A stretch of 64,000 nucleotides of DNA from Chenopodium formosanum. Its lineage: Eukaryota; Streptophyta; Magnoliopsida; Caryophyllales; Amaranthaceae. The notes beneath the pieces were generated by a model. It made no database searches and was not told the DNA's origin. It worked only from the letters and a program-made list of their open reading frames with translations. Within the stretch, counting starts at the first letter, position 1. Each line of letters begins with the position of its first letter. Positions 25,981 through 35,659 of this stretch are shown here, one piece after another. The stretch spans positions 24,415,795-24,479,794 of the forward strand of contig CM044858.1 in NCBI GenBank assembly GCA_024500155.1. Direction: 5' to 3'. The translations under genes and the position numbers were made by a program.

Positions 25981-26547
25981 AAACAATCCAAACTTACTTA
26001 CAAGGAAACAAAGATAATCCACCCTAAACTAAAGAAGGAAAATGCAAAAATATAATGCAATGCAAAAAGGGAACTACTTAATAAAAATAAAGACAGAAAA
26101 CAAAAAGAAGAAAAATTGCAAAAATGGAAAAACTTGTATTTACATATACCTGCCTGTAGAGATGTAGGCTTGCTGAGAGGACTTCGAACAGAGACCATAG
26201 AATGATTAAGTTTCCTTGGATAGTTTGCATCTTTTTCCCCCTTTTGGCATTATCAAAAACCAACACACAAGCAGTAGTATACCATAACACAGCACCATCA
26301 AGTGGTCTGGTGTTAAGACAAGAAGCATGCATATATAGAGAAAACATTCACAAAGCATATAGGCAAAAGCATTATAGACATTCATCATCCAAAACCAATT
26401 TAAAACATCGGCCAATGTACCAAATTTGCAAGTTTACCAAAAGAAAATAAAGTGCCCAAAATATTACAGACCAAATAAAAATTGTTTCCCAAAAACAAAT
26501 AAAAACAGAAGTTTCATCAACATAAAAAGGCTGCAAGGAAAGAGAGG
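25981..26547 (-). other. 3' untranslated region of the element
   Basis: 567 bp between the ORF3 stop and the polypurine region. It is AT-rich, with no ORF that has domain content. It contains a second purine tract at 26231-26245. Short ORFs on both strands here look like chance frames. Confidence 0.75.
26231..26245 (-). other. Second, internal polypurine tract
   Basis: AAAAGGGGGAAAAAG on the minus strand, about 260 bp upstream of the main tract in element orientation. It shares the A-run plus G5 core with the main tract. It could prime plus-strand synthesis internally or be a relic of an older LTR boundary. Neither is proven here. Confidence 0.55.
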
Positions 26548-28152
26548 TTAGGAAGCAGTGCTCTGGTCATCATCAACAGCAAGATCCTCAAGCTTCTTGC
26601 TGATTTGAGACACTATGTCCTTCACAATGGACTGTCTCCCCTGTTCTGAGCTCTTGACCAGTTTCTTCAGATCAGCATCAAGAATGAGCACACTCTTCTT
26701 CAGTTCCTCCATCTTCACCGTGGACTGCCCTTGTTCCTTCAGCACCTTCTGGAGCATCTCCTTCATCTCCTTCACATCTTCGCTGGGAACTTTCGGTGGG
26801 GAACTGAATGCTGCAAAACCTGAAGTAGATGCATACTTGCCCGAAGTAGGAGAGTTTGTGACTTTCTGCAAATCCTCTTGCACCCCTGAGATATCAATGC
26901 AAATGGGGGCAGAGGTCTCCTTTTTCTTCATCAACCTCAAACTCTTCCTTTTCTTCCTTCCCCCTGTCTCAATCACTTCCTCAACCACCTTTTCCTCTTC
27001 CTCCTCCTGAATATCCTGCACTACTCCCTCTATGATCCCAGTAGCTCTCTCCTCTTCCCCCTCAGCTAGTCCACCTACTTCCTTAGGCCTTTTCTCCTTT
27101 TCCTCCAGCATAACTTCAAAACATCCATCCACAACCTTCATCTTATGATTTTCAAGGAAAATAGATTGCATGTATTCGGTATTTTTGAGGGGCAGAGGTT
27201 CTTTATCAGTAAAGGAGATGCCAAAGCTTTCGAAAACATAGGTAAGTAGGTTACCATATCCCACCTTCCATCCTTTTGGAACACAGTGAGAAAGGTGTTG
27301 GATCATGATGGAGGGAAAGTTAATTTGGATCTTTTTGGCTAGGCAATAGATGAGAACAGAGTCAAGCTTGTTGGCACTGTCTCTCTTTTGGGTTCGAGGA
27401 ATAATGTCATTGAAAACAAATTTTAGCAGAATTTTGTCAAGAGGGGTTAGGTCATTGTGATTTATGTAGGTTTCCTCCGGGTCTCCACCTAGATACTCCA
27501 CAATCTCATCAATGTTTGCATCAGGAAGAGGGTTCCTTATCACATTGCTTTTAAAATACAAGTCATATCCAGTATTAGGAACATCAAACAACTCAGCCAA
27601 GTACATCGCATCAAACTCAATTTCTTTTTCATACACACAGCAGCGAATAACACCTTTAGAGTATTTGAAACTTTTACAAAAATCCCTCATAGCATCAACA
27701 TACAAACTCCGATTGAAACATTCACCCAACAAATTTACCCAATTTTGGGCCTCAAACAAATCTAGCAATTCATACAACTTAACAGACCTACACCAAGGTA
27801 AATTGAGTACCAAACCTGTTACAAAGTGCTCACTGCTTTTCTCCAACTTTTTCATGGACGCCGGTTTGTCTCGATAGTTGATACCCATCTCCGGAATGTT
27901 CTCGATTTCTTCTTGCATGTCATCAGCTTTCCTCTTGCGAGAAGTATTAGATTCAGTGGGGAACTCATGCTTGGAGGCTTCGAGATTTTGGGTTTCCGGA
28001 ATAATTTCCATGGTGATTTCTGGAACAAGGTTTGTGTTTGCTTCGGCTTCAACTTGGGTTTTTGGTGAGACAGACATTGGTGAGAAATTTTGATCGGAGT
28101 GATGAGAGAGAAGGTAATTTTTGTGTGGTGTAAATTTGTGTGAGGTTGACAT
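26548..28152 (-). CDS. Third ORF of SIRE-like element (env-position protein, no membrane segment)
   Basis: 534 residues from a true ATG at 28152. It follows pol by 475 bp, the position called env-like in SIRE/Maximus elements. Residues 1-100 are polar with a basic cluster SRKRK at 71-75. Residues about 100-340 form a globular region (WCRSVKLYELL, AQNWVNLLGECFNRSLYVD, EFDAMYLAELFDVP, LDSVLIYCLAKKI). To my reading it resembles the 'putative plant transposon protein' domain common in plant retroelement ORFs. Residues 345-398 are very acidic, followed by GRKKRKSLRLMKKKE (398-412), a likely nuclear-localisation signal. Residues 456-525 look coiled-coil. I see no signal peptide and no hydrophobic segment long enough to span a membrane, which argues against a classical envelope protein. 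Function is unknown; a nuclear or Gag-associated accessory role is inference only. Confidence 0.85.
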   Translation of the reverse strand: MSTSHKFTPHKNYLLSHHSDQNFSPMSVSPKTQVEAEANTNLVPEITMEIIPETQNLEASKHEFPTESNTSRKRKADDMQEEIENIPEMGINYRDKPASMKKLEKSSEHFVTGLVLNLPWCRSVKLYELLDLFEAQNWVNLLGECFNRSLYVDAMRDFCKSFKYSKGVIRCCVYEKEIEFDAMYLAELFDVPNTGYDLYFKSNVIRNPLPDANIDEIVEYLGGDPEETYINHNDLTPLDKILLKFVFNDIIPRTQKRDSANKLDSVLIYCLAKKIQINFPSIMIQHLSHCVPKGWKVGYGNLLTYVFESFGISFTDKEPLPLKNTEYMQSIFLENHKMKVVDGCFEVMLEEKEKRPKEVGGLAEGEEERATGIIEGVVQDIQEEEEEKVVEEVIETGGRKKRKSLRLMKKKETSAPICIDISGVQEDLQKVTNSPTSGKYASTSGFAAFSSPPKVPSEDVKEMKEMLQKVLKEQGQSTVKMEELKKSVLILDADLKKLVKSSEQGRQSIVKDIVSQISKKLEDLAVDDDQSTAS

Positions 28153-28627
28153 CTTTTATGGTGGAGGTAACTTGAGTGAGTGAGGTGTCGTTTGGGAGGT
28201 GAGTTGATTGGACACTCCTATTTATTGCTTAGGGAAACGTAAACCGTGTTTCAAGAGAGTAATGGATGTGGGCAACTTTTGAACAAAAGATAATGATGAA
28301 TTTTGATATATTCATCCGAATTTAGTGTTTAGATAAGAAAATTTGGAATTTTGAAGATCAGATAAACACAACAATTTTATCTTTTGAATTCAATGAAATT
28401 GCTTGCAAATACAACTTGATACACGGAACAATTCAACAAGGCTCATGCAATCAATTTTGGACTTCTAATATCTATGACTTTCAAATTTACATGCTCATTA
28501 GTAAATGTTACTCCTGCTCACAACTTGCCTTAACTATGTAATTAAACATATAACACTTGTGCATAGTATACAGTAGTTAAGCACGTTAGTTTGAGTTTCA
28601 TACCTGAGGGAACTTGATGCATTTCTC
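28153..28627 (-). other. Spacer between pol and ORF3
   Basis: 475 bp, AT-rich, without an ORF. Just after the pol stop the minus strand carries CAGGTATGA, which resembles a splice donor. About 70 bp before the ORF3 ATG, CAATAAATAG (28218-28227) resembles a TATA box and is followed by a CA-rich leader. Either could allow separate expression of ORF3. This is inference from motifs only. Confidence 0.5.
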
Positions 28628-31600
28628 TTAGTATAACTTAATCATCCCAAGTTCCATTCTCATCTTCTCATGCCTTTCTCTATTCAAGGGCTTAGTTAAT
28701 ATATCTGAAATTTGATTGTCAGTTTGGCAGAAATCTAACTTAATTAAACCCTTTTCAACATTATCCTTAAGGAAATGATGCCTTATATGAATATGCTTGA
28801 CTCTTGAATGATGGACTGGATCTTTAGATATGCAAATTGCACTAGTGTTATCACAATAGATAGTAATGCAATTGAATTTAATACCAAAGTCACGCAACTG
28901 TTGTTTGATCCAAAGGACTTGAGAGCAACAAGCAGCTGCTGCTACATACTCAGCCTCTGCAGTAGACAATGCAACAGTATTTTGTTTCTTGGAACCCCAA
29001 GAAACTAGATAAGAGCCAAGGAACTGAACCATACCTGAGGTGCTTTTCCTGTTGACTAAGTCACCAGCATAGTCAGCATCAGTAAATCCTCTAAGCATAA
29101 AGTCATCACTTCTAGGATAGAACAGACACAGGTTATCTGTTCCTTTGAGGTATCTCAAAATTCTCTTAACAGCCGTTAGATGAGATTCCTTAGGGTTAGA
29201 CTGAAATCTAGCACACAATCCAACACTAAAAGAGATGTCAGGCCTACTGGCTGTTAGATATAGCAATGAACCAATCATACCTCTATAAGTCGTTTGATCC
29301 ACACTTGTTCCTTGTGGATCATCATCAAGTCTCGTTGCTGTTCCCATAGGTGTGTGATTTGTCTTGGCATTCTCCATGTTGTACTTCTTCAGAAGTTCCT
29401 TGATGTACTTCTGCTGGTGAATCATTATTCCTTCTGCTGTTTGCTTTATTTGGAGTCCAAGGAAGAAATTTAGTTCACCCATCATGCTCATCTCAAATTC
29501 ACCACCCATTAGCTCAGCAAAGTACTTGCACAAACCATTGTTAGTAGCACCAAATATAATATCATCAACATAAATCTGTACTACCAACAAATCAGTTCCT
29601 CTAGATTTAAGAAAAAGAGTTTTATCAACCTTTCCCCTTTTGAAATCATTTTTCAGGAGGAACTTTGAGAGCCTTTCATACCAGGCTCTTGGTGCTTGCT
29701 TAAGCCCATAAAGAGCTTTATCAAGCTTGAAGACATGATTTGGAAATTTAGGATTTTCGAAACCTGGAGGTTGTTCTACAAACACCTCCTCATTTAAGAA
29801 ACCATTTAGAAAAGCACATTTCACATCCATTTGATAGAGTTTGAAGCCCATAAAAGAAGCAAAAGCTACTAGGATTCTAATAGCTTCTAATCTAGCTACT
29901 GGAGCAAAGGTTTCATCGAAATCAATACCTTCCTGTTGGTTATAGCCTTTCACAACCAACCTTGCCTTGTTTCTTACAATGGTACCATGCTCATCCAGCT
30001 TGTTCCTGAACACCCACTTGAGCCCAATGATCTTCTTTTCCTTAGGCTTTGGCTCAAGGTGCCAGACTTTGTTCCTTTCAAACTCATTTAGTTCCTCTTG
30101 CATGGCTACTATCCAGTCAGCATCTCCCAAGGCTTCTTGATGATTTCGAGGCTCTAGGATGGATAGAAATGCTTGGAACGCACAAAAGTTCCTCATTTGT
30201 GATCTGGTTTGAGTTCCTTTCCCAATGTCACTGATTATGAGATCAGTAGGATGGGAACCTCTATACCTGAATGGCTTGGGATGAAATTCCCTTGCTGGAA
30301 CTCCAATTTGAGGAGCTTCTTGTCCTGTTCCCTCTGCTTGTTCCTCTTCAGCTTGTTCCTCATTCACCTGTTCATCTTGGTGAGGAACGTCTTCATTCTC
30401 TTGAGGTTCTTCTTCTGCTGCAGGATGCTTTTCTTTGGCTTGCTTTTGATCTTCTTCTTCATCTTTGTCTCTGATCAATCCTATTTCAAAATCATTATCT
30501 TCTTCCTGTTCCTGTACACTCACAAACTGATTAACTTCATCAAATATTATGTGAATGCTTTCCTCAACACACATTGAGTTCTTATTGTAAACTCTATAAG
30601 CTTTGCTATCAGAGGCATATCCAAGAAATATAGCCTCTTCACTTCTCTCATCAAATTTGCCTAGATTTTTCTTACCATTATTATGTACAAAGCACTTACA
30701 ACCAAAGGCCCTAAGATGAGATATGTTTGGTTTCCTTCCCCTGAAAAGTTCATAGGGAGTCTTGTTGATGATGCTTCTGATTGTTACTCTGTTAAGAATG
30801 TAACATGCTGTATTCACGGCTTCAGCCCAGAAGTTCCTTGGCAATCCACTTGCAATCAGCATGGTTCTAGCCATTTCCTCAAGGGTTCGATTCTTCCTTT
30901 CCACGACCCCATTCTGTTGGGGGGTTCTTGGAGCTGAGAAGTTATGGTTCATGCCATTTTCCCTGCAAAACTCATCGAATCTTGAGTTCTCAAATTCAGT
31001 TCCGTGATCTGATCTGAGATGGACTAGTGAGTAACCACTGATTTTCTGTATTTTCTTAGCAAAAGCAACAAACTCGTCAAAAGTTTCATCCTTACTTGCA
31101 AGGAAAATAACCCAAGTGAATCTGGAATAATCATCAACAATAACCAAAACATATTTCTTGCCACTCCTGCTTTGAATTCTCATGGGACCACACAAGTCCA
31201 TATGGATTAGTTCCAAAGGCTTTGTAGTGCTCACCATTTTCTTCAATTTAAAAGATGAACGAACATGCTTGCCTTTCACACATGCATCACAAACTTTGTT
31301 CTGTAGGAACTTGATAATAGGAAGTCCCACAACCAAATCCCTTGACCTTAGTTTGTCCAGTAATGAAAAGCTAGCATGTCCAAAACGTTTATGCCATAGC
31401 AGGGGATCATCTTCAACAACACTCAGACATGTAAGGTTGTTCCTTGGGATTAAGTTGAGGTCTACAGTATATGTATTCCCTCTTCTTGTTCCTTCTAGAA
31501 CAACCTTTCCTGATTTGTTGTTGATGATGTTGCAAGAATCAGAAGTAAAACTTACAGAGTTTCCCTTATCACAAAATTGTGATATACTGAGCAGATTGTG

Positions 31601-31819
31601 CATTAAGCCCTCGACCAGGAACACATTATCAATGGAATGAGATTTTGATCTTCCAATTTTTCCTTTTCCAATGATCTCGCCCTTCTTATTGTCCCCAAAG
31701 GTTACTGTTCCTCCAGGGTAGTCTTCTAGTGAGAGGAATTTTGATTTATCACCTGTCATATGCTTTGAACACCCGCTGTCGAGATACCACGAGTTGTTCC
31801 CCCTCACTAGAATCTGCAA
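28628..31819 (-). CDS. pol: Pol polyprotein: protease, integrase, reverse transcriptase, RNase H
   Basis: 1063 codons are counted from TTG at 31819. The frame is open up to 31831 and has no ATG before the protease, so it is probably not independently started. Protease: WYLDSG with catalytic D14. Integrase: zinc site H143, H148, C177, C180 and catalytic D208, D271, E307 (DD35E), then the copia-type IFLGY...KAYRVYN region at 398-411. An acidic, Glu/Gln-rich linker covers about 432-505. Reverse transcriptase covers about 583-830, with [11 protein letters not shown] (D665) and YVDD (D752, D753). RNase H: DADYAG at about 914-919, AEAEY (E955/E957) and YCDN (D990). All key residues are present and no internal stop was seen. 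Integrase preceding reverse transcriptase makes it Ty1/copia. Pol is in the -1 frame relative to gag, whose stop lies at 31825-31827, so expression needs frameshifting or splicing, or a base call needs correction. Confidence 0.95.
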   Translation of the reverse strand: MQILVRGNNSWYLDSGCSKHMTGDKSKFLSLEDYPGGTVTFGDNKKGEIIGKGKIGRSKSHSIDNVFLVEGLMHNLLSISQFCDKGNSVSFTSDSCNIINNKSGKVVLEGTRRGNTYTVDLNLIPRNNLTCLSVVEDDPLLWHKRFGHASFSLLDKLRSRDLVVGLPIIKFLQNKVCDACVKGKHVRSSFKLKKMVSTTKPLELIHMDLCGPMRIQSRSGKKYVLVIVDDYSRFTWVIFLASKDETFDEFVAFAKKIQKISGYSLVHLRSDHGTEFENSRFDEFCRENGMNHNFSAPRTPQQNGVVERKNRTLEEMARTMLIASGLPRNFWAEAVNTACYILNRVTIRSIINKTPYELFRGRKPNISHLRAFGCKCFVHNNGKKNLGKFDERSEEAIFLGYASDSKAYRVYNKNSMCVEESIHIIFDEVNQFVSVQEQEEDNDFEIGLIRDKDEEEDQKQAKEKHPAAEEEPQENEDVPHQDEQVNEEQAEEEQAEGTGQEAPQIGVPAREFHPKPFRYRGSHPTDLIISDIGKGTQTRSQMRNFCAFQAFLSILEPRNHQEALGDADWIVAMQEELNEFERNKVWHLEPKPKEKKIIGLKWVFRNKLDEHGTIVRNKARLVVKGYNQQEGIDFDETFAPVARLEAIRILVAFASFMGFKLYQMDVKCAFLNGFLNEEVFVEQPPGFENPKFPNHVFKLDKALYGLKQAPRAWYERLSKFLLKNDFKRGKVDKTLFLKSRGTDLLVVQIYVDDIIFGATNNGLCKYFAELMGGEFEMSMMGELNFFLGLQIKQTAEGIMIHQQKYIKELLKKYNMENAKTNHTPMGTATRLDDDPQGTSVDQTTYRGMIGSLLYLTASRPDISFSVGLCARFQSNPKESHLTAVKRILRYLKGTDNLCLFYPRSDDFMLRGFTDADYAGDLVNRKSTSGMVQFLGSYLVSWGSKKQNTVALSTAEAEYVAAAACCSQVLWIKQQLRDFGIKFNCITIYCDNTSAICISKDPVHHSRVKHIHIRHHFLKDNVEKGLIKLDFCQTDNQISDILTKPLNRERHEKMRMELGMIKLY

Positions 31820-31824
31820 GAAAA

Positions 31825-33654
31825 CTAAGCATTAGAATCAGGAACCCAAGTTTCCTTGGGTTCCTTTGACGTGGATGCAATATCAGTTTTCTTGACCCAC
31901 ACTTGTTTCATATTCCTTTGATTAGCTTCTTCTCTATTCCAACATTGACCATAGAGATGTCCAGTCTTACCACAAAAGGTACACATCTTCATGCTAGGAA
32001 GCTCAACATATTTCTTTTGTTTACCTTTTCTCTTGGTCATATAACCAAGTCCTTCTGTTCTTTTTCCTTGAGCTTCAGCAATCCATTTGGGTACAACTTT
32101 TGGGTCAATACTCCTATCCTTTCTAGCATTCACTTCATTTTCAAGTTGATCTTTTTTATTCCTTAAAGTCGAAAGTTCATTTTTCAGATTTTCAAAATCA
32201 ACATTGAATTTAAGCAACTGATCACTCGAGGAACTGCTAGAACTGATATCAGAATTCATGAGCTTATACTGAGTTAATTCAACATTCAAAAGAATACTTT
32301 CATTCTTGATTCTATTAGCTATCTCTTTTATGTGTTTATACTTAATATTCAGCTCTTGCAATTTGCTTTGGGACTTGGCATATGCTGTTTCCAACCAAGT
32401 GCCATGTTCCTTGCAAACCTTAAGAGCCTTCTCACACTTATTCAGTTTCACACAAGTTTCTCTAAAGAATTCTTCTTCTTCTAGACACAAATCTATTAAG
32501 ACATCTTTAGAGAGAGTTTTAAGCTGTTTAGGATCAAGAAATACCTCTTTGTGGAGTTCCTCAAGGTAGGCCTTTTCATCATCTGATTTGGCCATCAGAC
32601 ACAAATTGGCTGTCTCCTCTTCTGGTTGGTCATCCTCATCTTCTTCACTGTCAGAATCACCCCAAGCTGCTATCATGGCTTTTCTCATGTCCGACTTTTG
32701 AAAGTTTGCTTTGCTGAATTTTTCCTGTCCTTGCTCCTTGCCCTTTCCTTTTCCTTTATCATTTTCCCAGAGGGGACAGTCCTTGATAAAGTGATCTGGG
32801 GATCCACACCTGTGGCAGCTGTAGGCAGGTTTGGCATTGGAGTTCTTTTTCCCGAAGTTCCTTGAGGTGCGGCCTTTCTTGAATATCCTTTTGAACCTTC
32901 GAACGATCATGGCAGCTTCATCCTCGTCCACTTCTGAGTCTTCCTCCTCCTCTGCTTTCAGAGCCAACCCCTTGTTCCTCATGGTTTCAGTGTTGACTCC
33001 AAGGTGCAACTCGTGGGTCATGAGAGAGCCAGCAAGTTGCTCGATGTTGAACTTGGTGAAGTCCTTAGTTTCCTGTAGGGCTGTCACCTTAGCTCTCCAT
33101 CTCTCGTCCTGTGGAAGACTTCTGAGAACCTTCCTAACCTGCTCATCTGTAGGAATCTGTCTACCAAGGGAAACCAGCTCATTTATGATGTTAGTAAAAC
33201 GAGTTAGCATCTCCTGGATGGTTTCCTTAGGTTGCATCTCGAATCTTTCATACTTAGACATAAGTAGATCGATTTTTGAGCGTTTAACCTCATTAGTTCC
33301 TTCATGAGTAATCTGCAGCAAATCCCAGATTTCCTTTGCGTTCTTGCACCCCATAACACGATTGTGTTCATGAGGTCCAAGCCCGCAATGGAGCAATTTC
33401 ACAGCCATAGCATTGATTTCCATTTTGTCAAAATCCTCTTTTTCATATTCAGACATAGGCTTAGGGATTACCTCATTCTGAGCATTTGTTTTGGTGACTT
33501 CGAAATCACCAACTTCAATGACCCTCCAAACTTGGTAGTTCTCCGCCTTGATAAAGATCTCCATACGGTTCTTCCAGTAGGTATAGAACTTCCCGTTGAA
33601 CATAGGAGGTCTCTGAGTTGAGTATCCTTCCTCGAGCTTTTCGTGAGTATTCAT
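31825..33654 (-). CDS. gag: Gag polyprotein with two CCHC zinc knuckles
   Basis: 609 residues from the first ATG at 33654; the open frame extends upstream to a TTG at 33663, which I do not use. It forms the RNA-binding shell of the virus-like particle. The N-terminal third has the usual copia Gag opening ([19 protein letters not shown]) and a retrotransposon Gag core through about residue 230. A first zinc knuckle, [14 protein letters not shown], lies at 280-293. An acidic stretch at about 332-348 and a long coiled-coil-like region (about 360-515, with a Ser run near 472-478) follow. A second knuckle, [14 protein letters not shown], lies at 558-571. Gag is longer than many copia Gags, as in SIRE relatives. 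It begins only 65 bp from the 5' LTR, just after the primer site. The stop TAG is 5 bp before the pol TTG codon, and the frames differ. Confidence 0.94.
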   Translation of the reverse strand: MNTHEKLEEGYSTQRPPMFNGKFYTYWKNRMEIFIKAENYQVWRVIEVGDFEVTKTNAQNEVIPKPMSEYEKEDFDKMEINAMAVKLLHCGLGPHEHNRVMGCKNAKEIWDLLQITHEGTNEVKRSKIDLLMSKYERFEMQPKETIQEMLTRFTNIINELVSLGRQIPTDEQVRKVLRSLPQDERWRAKVTALQETKDFTKFNIEQLAGSLMTHELHLGVNTETMRNKGLALKAEEEEDSEVDEDEAAMIVRRFKRIFKKGRTSRNFGKKNSNAKPAYSCHRCGSPDHFIKDCPLWENDKGKGKGKEQGQEKFSKANFQKSDMRKAMIAAWGDSDSEEDEDDQPEEETANLCLMAKSDDEKAYLEELHKEVFLDPKQLKTLSKDVLIDLCLEEEEFFRETCVKLNKCEKALKVCKEHGTWLETAYAKSQSKLQELNIKYKHIKEIANRIKNESILLNVELTQYKLMNSDISSSSSSSDQLLKFNVDFENLKNELSTLRNKKDQLENEVNARKDRSIDPKVVPKWIAEAQGKRTEGLGYMTKRKGKQKKYVELPSMKMCTFCGKTGHLYGQCWNREEANQRNMKQVWVKKTDIASTSKEPKETWVPDSNA

Positions 33655-33704
33655 TTTCTCCAAGACCTTTCTTCTTCAGGGTTTCCTGATTCTCTTAGAA
33701 GTTA

Positions 33705-33717
33705 GGCTCTGATACCA
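33705..33717 (-). other. Primer binding site for initiator tRNA-Met
   Basis: TGGTATCAGAGCC on the minus strand, two bases inside the 5' LTR boundary. This is the complement of the 3' end of plant initiator tRNA-Met, the standard primer of Ty1/copia elements. The leader from the LTR to the gag ATG (33655-33719) is only 65 bp. Confidence 0.95.
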
Positions 33718-33862
33718 ATTGTTGTTTCAATGAATACTACAAGAAGGGGGGGTTGAATTGTAGTATGAGAGTTTAGCCAAACTTTTTGCGGAATTAAAAT
33801 TAAGTTAGCTAAAGGAACTGAGAGATTAACTAAAGGAACTAAAGAATGCAAGAGAGATTTTA

Positions 33863-33902
33863 CGTGGAAAACTCCTTGGCCCTAACAAGGAGAAAAACCA
33901 CG
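33863..33902 (-). other. U5 stem-loop (5' LTR copy)
   Basis: Arms CGTGG (33863-33867) and CCACG (33898-33902) enclose CTCCTTG (33872-33878) and CAAGGAG (33886-33892) with a 7-nt loop. It lies about 145 bp from the end of the LTR, in the RNA leader upstream of the primer site. A similar ACGTGG...CCACG arrangement is familiar from other plant copia LTRs, which hints at a conserved RNA function. Confidence 0.72.
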
Positions 33903-34030
33903 ACCACTTGGGATTTTGGGAAAAGAATCTTCACTATAATAGGGCAAATGATCCTATTACAAGCTAAAGACTCAAACTCAAGTTCCTCTACGAACTTGAG
34001 ACCCTAAGGAACAAGTCACCCAACTTGTTA

Positions 34031-34211
34031 CTCTTCTCTTCTCTTTCTCTCTTCTCACTTCTCTGTTCTCTCTTCTCTTTCTCTGTTCTCTGTTCTCTTT
34101 CTCTGTTCTCTCTTCTCTTTCTCTTCTCTTTCTCTTTTCTCTTTCTCTTCTCTTTCTCTTTTCTCTTTCTCTTCTCTTTCTCTTCTCTTTCTCTTTTCTC
34201 TTCTCTTTCTC
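34031..34211. repeat. TTCTC/TTTCTC microsatellite in 5' LTR
   Basis: A 181-bp pyrimidine tract on the plus strand, transcribed as GAGAA repeats in the leader of element RNA. It is 11 bp shorter than the 3' LTR copy, consistent with slippage after insertion or during reverse transcription. Confidence 0.93.
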
Positions 34212-34391
34212 ATACACAAATGTTCACTCGAACTTCCCCATTCTCCAATTACAACTCGAAAGAAAAACAAACTCTAGTATAAGAACATTAAGAACACTCT
34301 AATCAACTTATGTGGAATTGGACGCTTGACTCAATTAAAAGCTTGAAAACTTATGTGAGCAAGGACAAGTTTTTCCAACAGAAATCAAGAG

Positions 34392-34401
34392 CTATTTATA
34401 G
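34392..34401 (-). promoter_or_regulatory. TATA box of the 5' LTR promoter
   Basis: CTATAAATAG on the minus strand, about 750 bp into the LTR. Transcription would start roughly 25-35 bp downstream (near 34360-34370) and read toward gag. It is the best TATA match in the LTR in this orientation. Confidence 0.75.
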
Positions 34402-34863
34402 ATCACAAAACACCTTGGAAAAACTTCATTGTGCTGCAAACCCATTACGCCACTACTCATGCCCACTAAGAAGATCATGTCCCTTAATTTAAGGAACCAT
34501 GAACTCCTCAATTTTGCAGAACCACGACTTGATGAAGAACGTGGGAGAGTAGGCCGCAAGTTTTGGAAAACAAGGTGATTTTATTTTTTCAGAAGATAAT
34601 TTCGAAAATAGGAAAATAAAATAAAATCTTTTTGCACAAGATATTTTCGAAATTCAGAAAGAAATAAAATCCCTTTCAAAAGATAAACGTTTTAGATTGC
34701 AACCGTTTTCCTAAAAACTAGCATGCACAATTTTATCTTCTTAGACCAATTCCACACAGATTTTTCGAGTGCCATTTAATATCTTATACTTACATAAATC
34801 CTAAAATATAAAAATATATTTAGTCTTCATGTTCTCTGATGAAGCTTCTACTCCGAGGCTTCT

Positions 34864-34981
34864 GTTCCTTGGAAGGAACTTCTCTTCTCTGGTGATGCTT
34901 CTTCTCTGAAGCTTCTGTTCCCTGAGGGAACCTTCTCTTCTCCAGTCTTCATTTCTGAAGCGCCAGTTCCTGTGAGGGAAC
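34864..34981. promoter_or_regulatory. Three GTTCC-GGAAC palindromes in U3 (5' LTR copy)
   Basis: GTTCCTTGGAAGGAAC (34864-34879), GTTCCCTGAGGGAAC (34917-34931) and GTTCCTGTGAGGGAAC (34966-34981) are spaced 53 and 49 bp apart. They lie upstream of the TATA box in element orientation and could be an enhancer repeat. They do not fit a strict heat-shock element, because the GAA/TTC spacing is wrong. Confidence 0.55.
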
Positions 34982-35148
34982 TCTTCTTTTTGGATAACTT
35001 TGTTTCTGGCTTTCCTGTTCCTCATGGTATCTTTGCTCGACACTTAATTCTCCTAGTCTTTGCACTGATCACACACTCAAACAATCAAGCCTTTATTAGT
35101 ATGTAAGTAAGTGAGGTTGTGTCATCATCAAAATCATTAAGTCCAACA

Positions 35149-35153
35149 GACTC
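35149..35153. repeat. Target-site duplication, right copy
   Basis: GACTC immediately after the LTR end CAACA, matching 24512-24516. The satellite monomer resumes in register (GACTCAATTAGC). Confidence 0.96.
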
Positions 35154-35659
35154 AATTAGCTTTGTTGAATGTGTTTGACTTTCATTTGACTCAATTAGCA
35201 GTGTCGAATGCAATTGACTTTCATTTGATTCAAAAAGCTTTGTTTGACTGTGTTTGACTTTCATTTGATTCTAAAAGCTTTGTTGAAAGTGTTTGACTTT
35301 CATTTGACTCAATTAGCTTTGTTGAATGTGTTTGATTTTCATTTGATTAAATTAGCACTGTGGAATGCAATTGACTTTCATTTGATTCAAAAAGCTTAGT
35401 TTGAATGTATTTGACTTTCATTTGATTCTAAAAGATTTGCTGAAAGTGTTTGACTTTCATTTGACTCAATTAGCTTAGTTGAATGCATTTGACTTTCATT
35501 TGATTTAAAAAGCTTTGTTTGAATGTGTTTGAATTTCGTTTGACTCAATTAGCTTTGTTGATTATGGAATGCAATTGACTTTTATTTGATTCAAAAAGCT
35601 TTGTTTGAATGTATTTGACTTTCATTTGATTCTAAAAGCTTTGTGGAAAGTGTTTGACT

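Larger units (their letters stand above)
24517..35148 (-). mobile_element. Complete SIRE/Maximus-like Ty1/copia LTR retrotransposon
   Basis: A 10,632-bp element with transcription from right to left. It has two long LTRs beginning TGTTG and ending CAACA, GACTC target duplications, a tRNA-iMet primer site, and a polypurine tract with the AAAAAGGGGG core typical of SIRE relatives. Pol is ordered protease, integrase, reverse transcriptase, RNase H, which defines Ty1/copia. The large Gag and the extra ORF between pol and the 3' LTR are lineage traits of SIRE/Maximus. The LTRs differ by three substitutions (24803/34006, 25193/34385, 25220/34412) and an 11-bp indel in the TTCTC tract. That is about 0.2% substitution, implying insertion on the order of 100,000 years ago at commonly used plant LTR rates. 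No internal stop was seen in any of the three ORFs, so it may be autonomous, subject to the gag-pol frame question. Confidence 0.95.
33720..35148 (-). repeat. 5' LTR (1429 bp) with promoter
   Basis: Direct repeat of 24517-25956, bounded by TGTTG/CAACA. In element orientation U3 runs from 35148 to roughly 34365, and R/U5 from there to 33720. U3 carries the palindromes and TATA box; the TTCTC tract and stem-loop are in the transcribed part. The exact start and polyadenylation sites cannot be read from sequence alone. It adjoins GACTC at 35149-35153. Confidence 0.97.

Noticed and set aside
26548..28152. Calling ORF3 a retroviral envelope
   Set aside because: No signal peptide, transmembrane segment or glycoprotein layout is visible; only its position is env-like.
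26615..33621. Plus-strand ORFs antisense to ORF3, pol and gag
   Set aside because: Shadows of the real minus-strand genes with no recognisable protein features.
33705..33717. tRNA gene suggested by the tRNA-Met match
   Set aside because: Only 13 bases at the primer binding position; no cloverleaf around it.
34864..34981. Heat-shock elements in the LTR
   Set aside because: GAA and TTC blocks are not at the required 2-bp spacing in three consecutive units.
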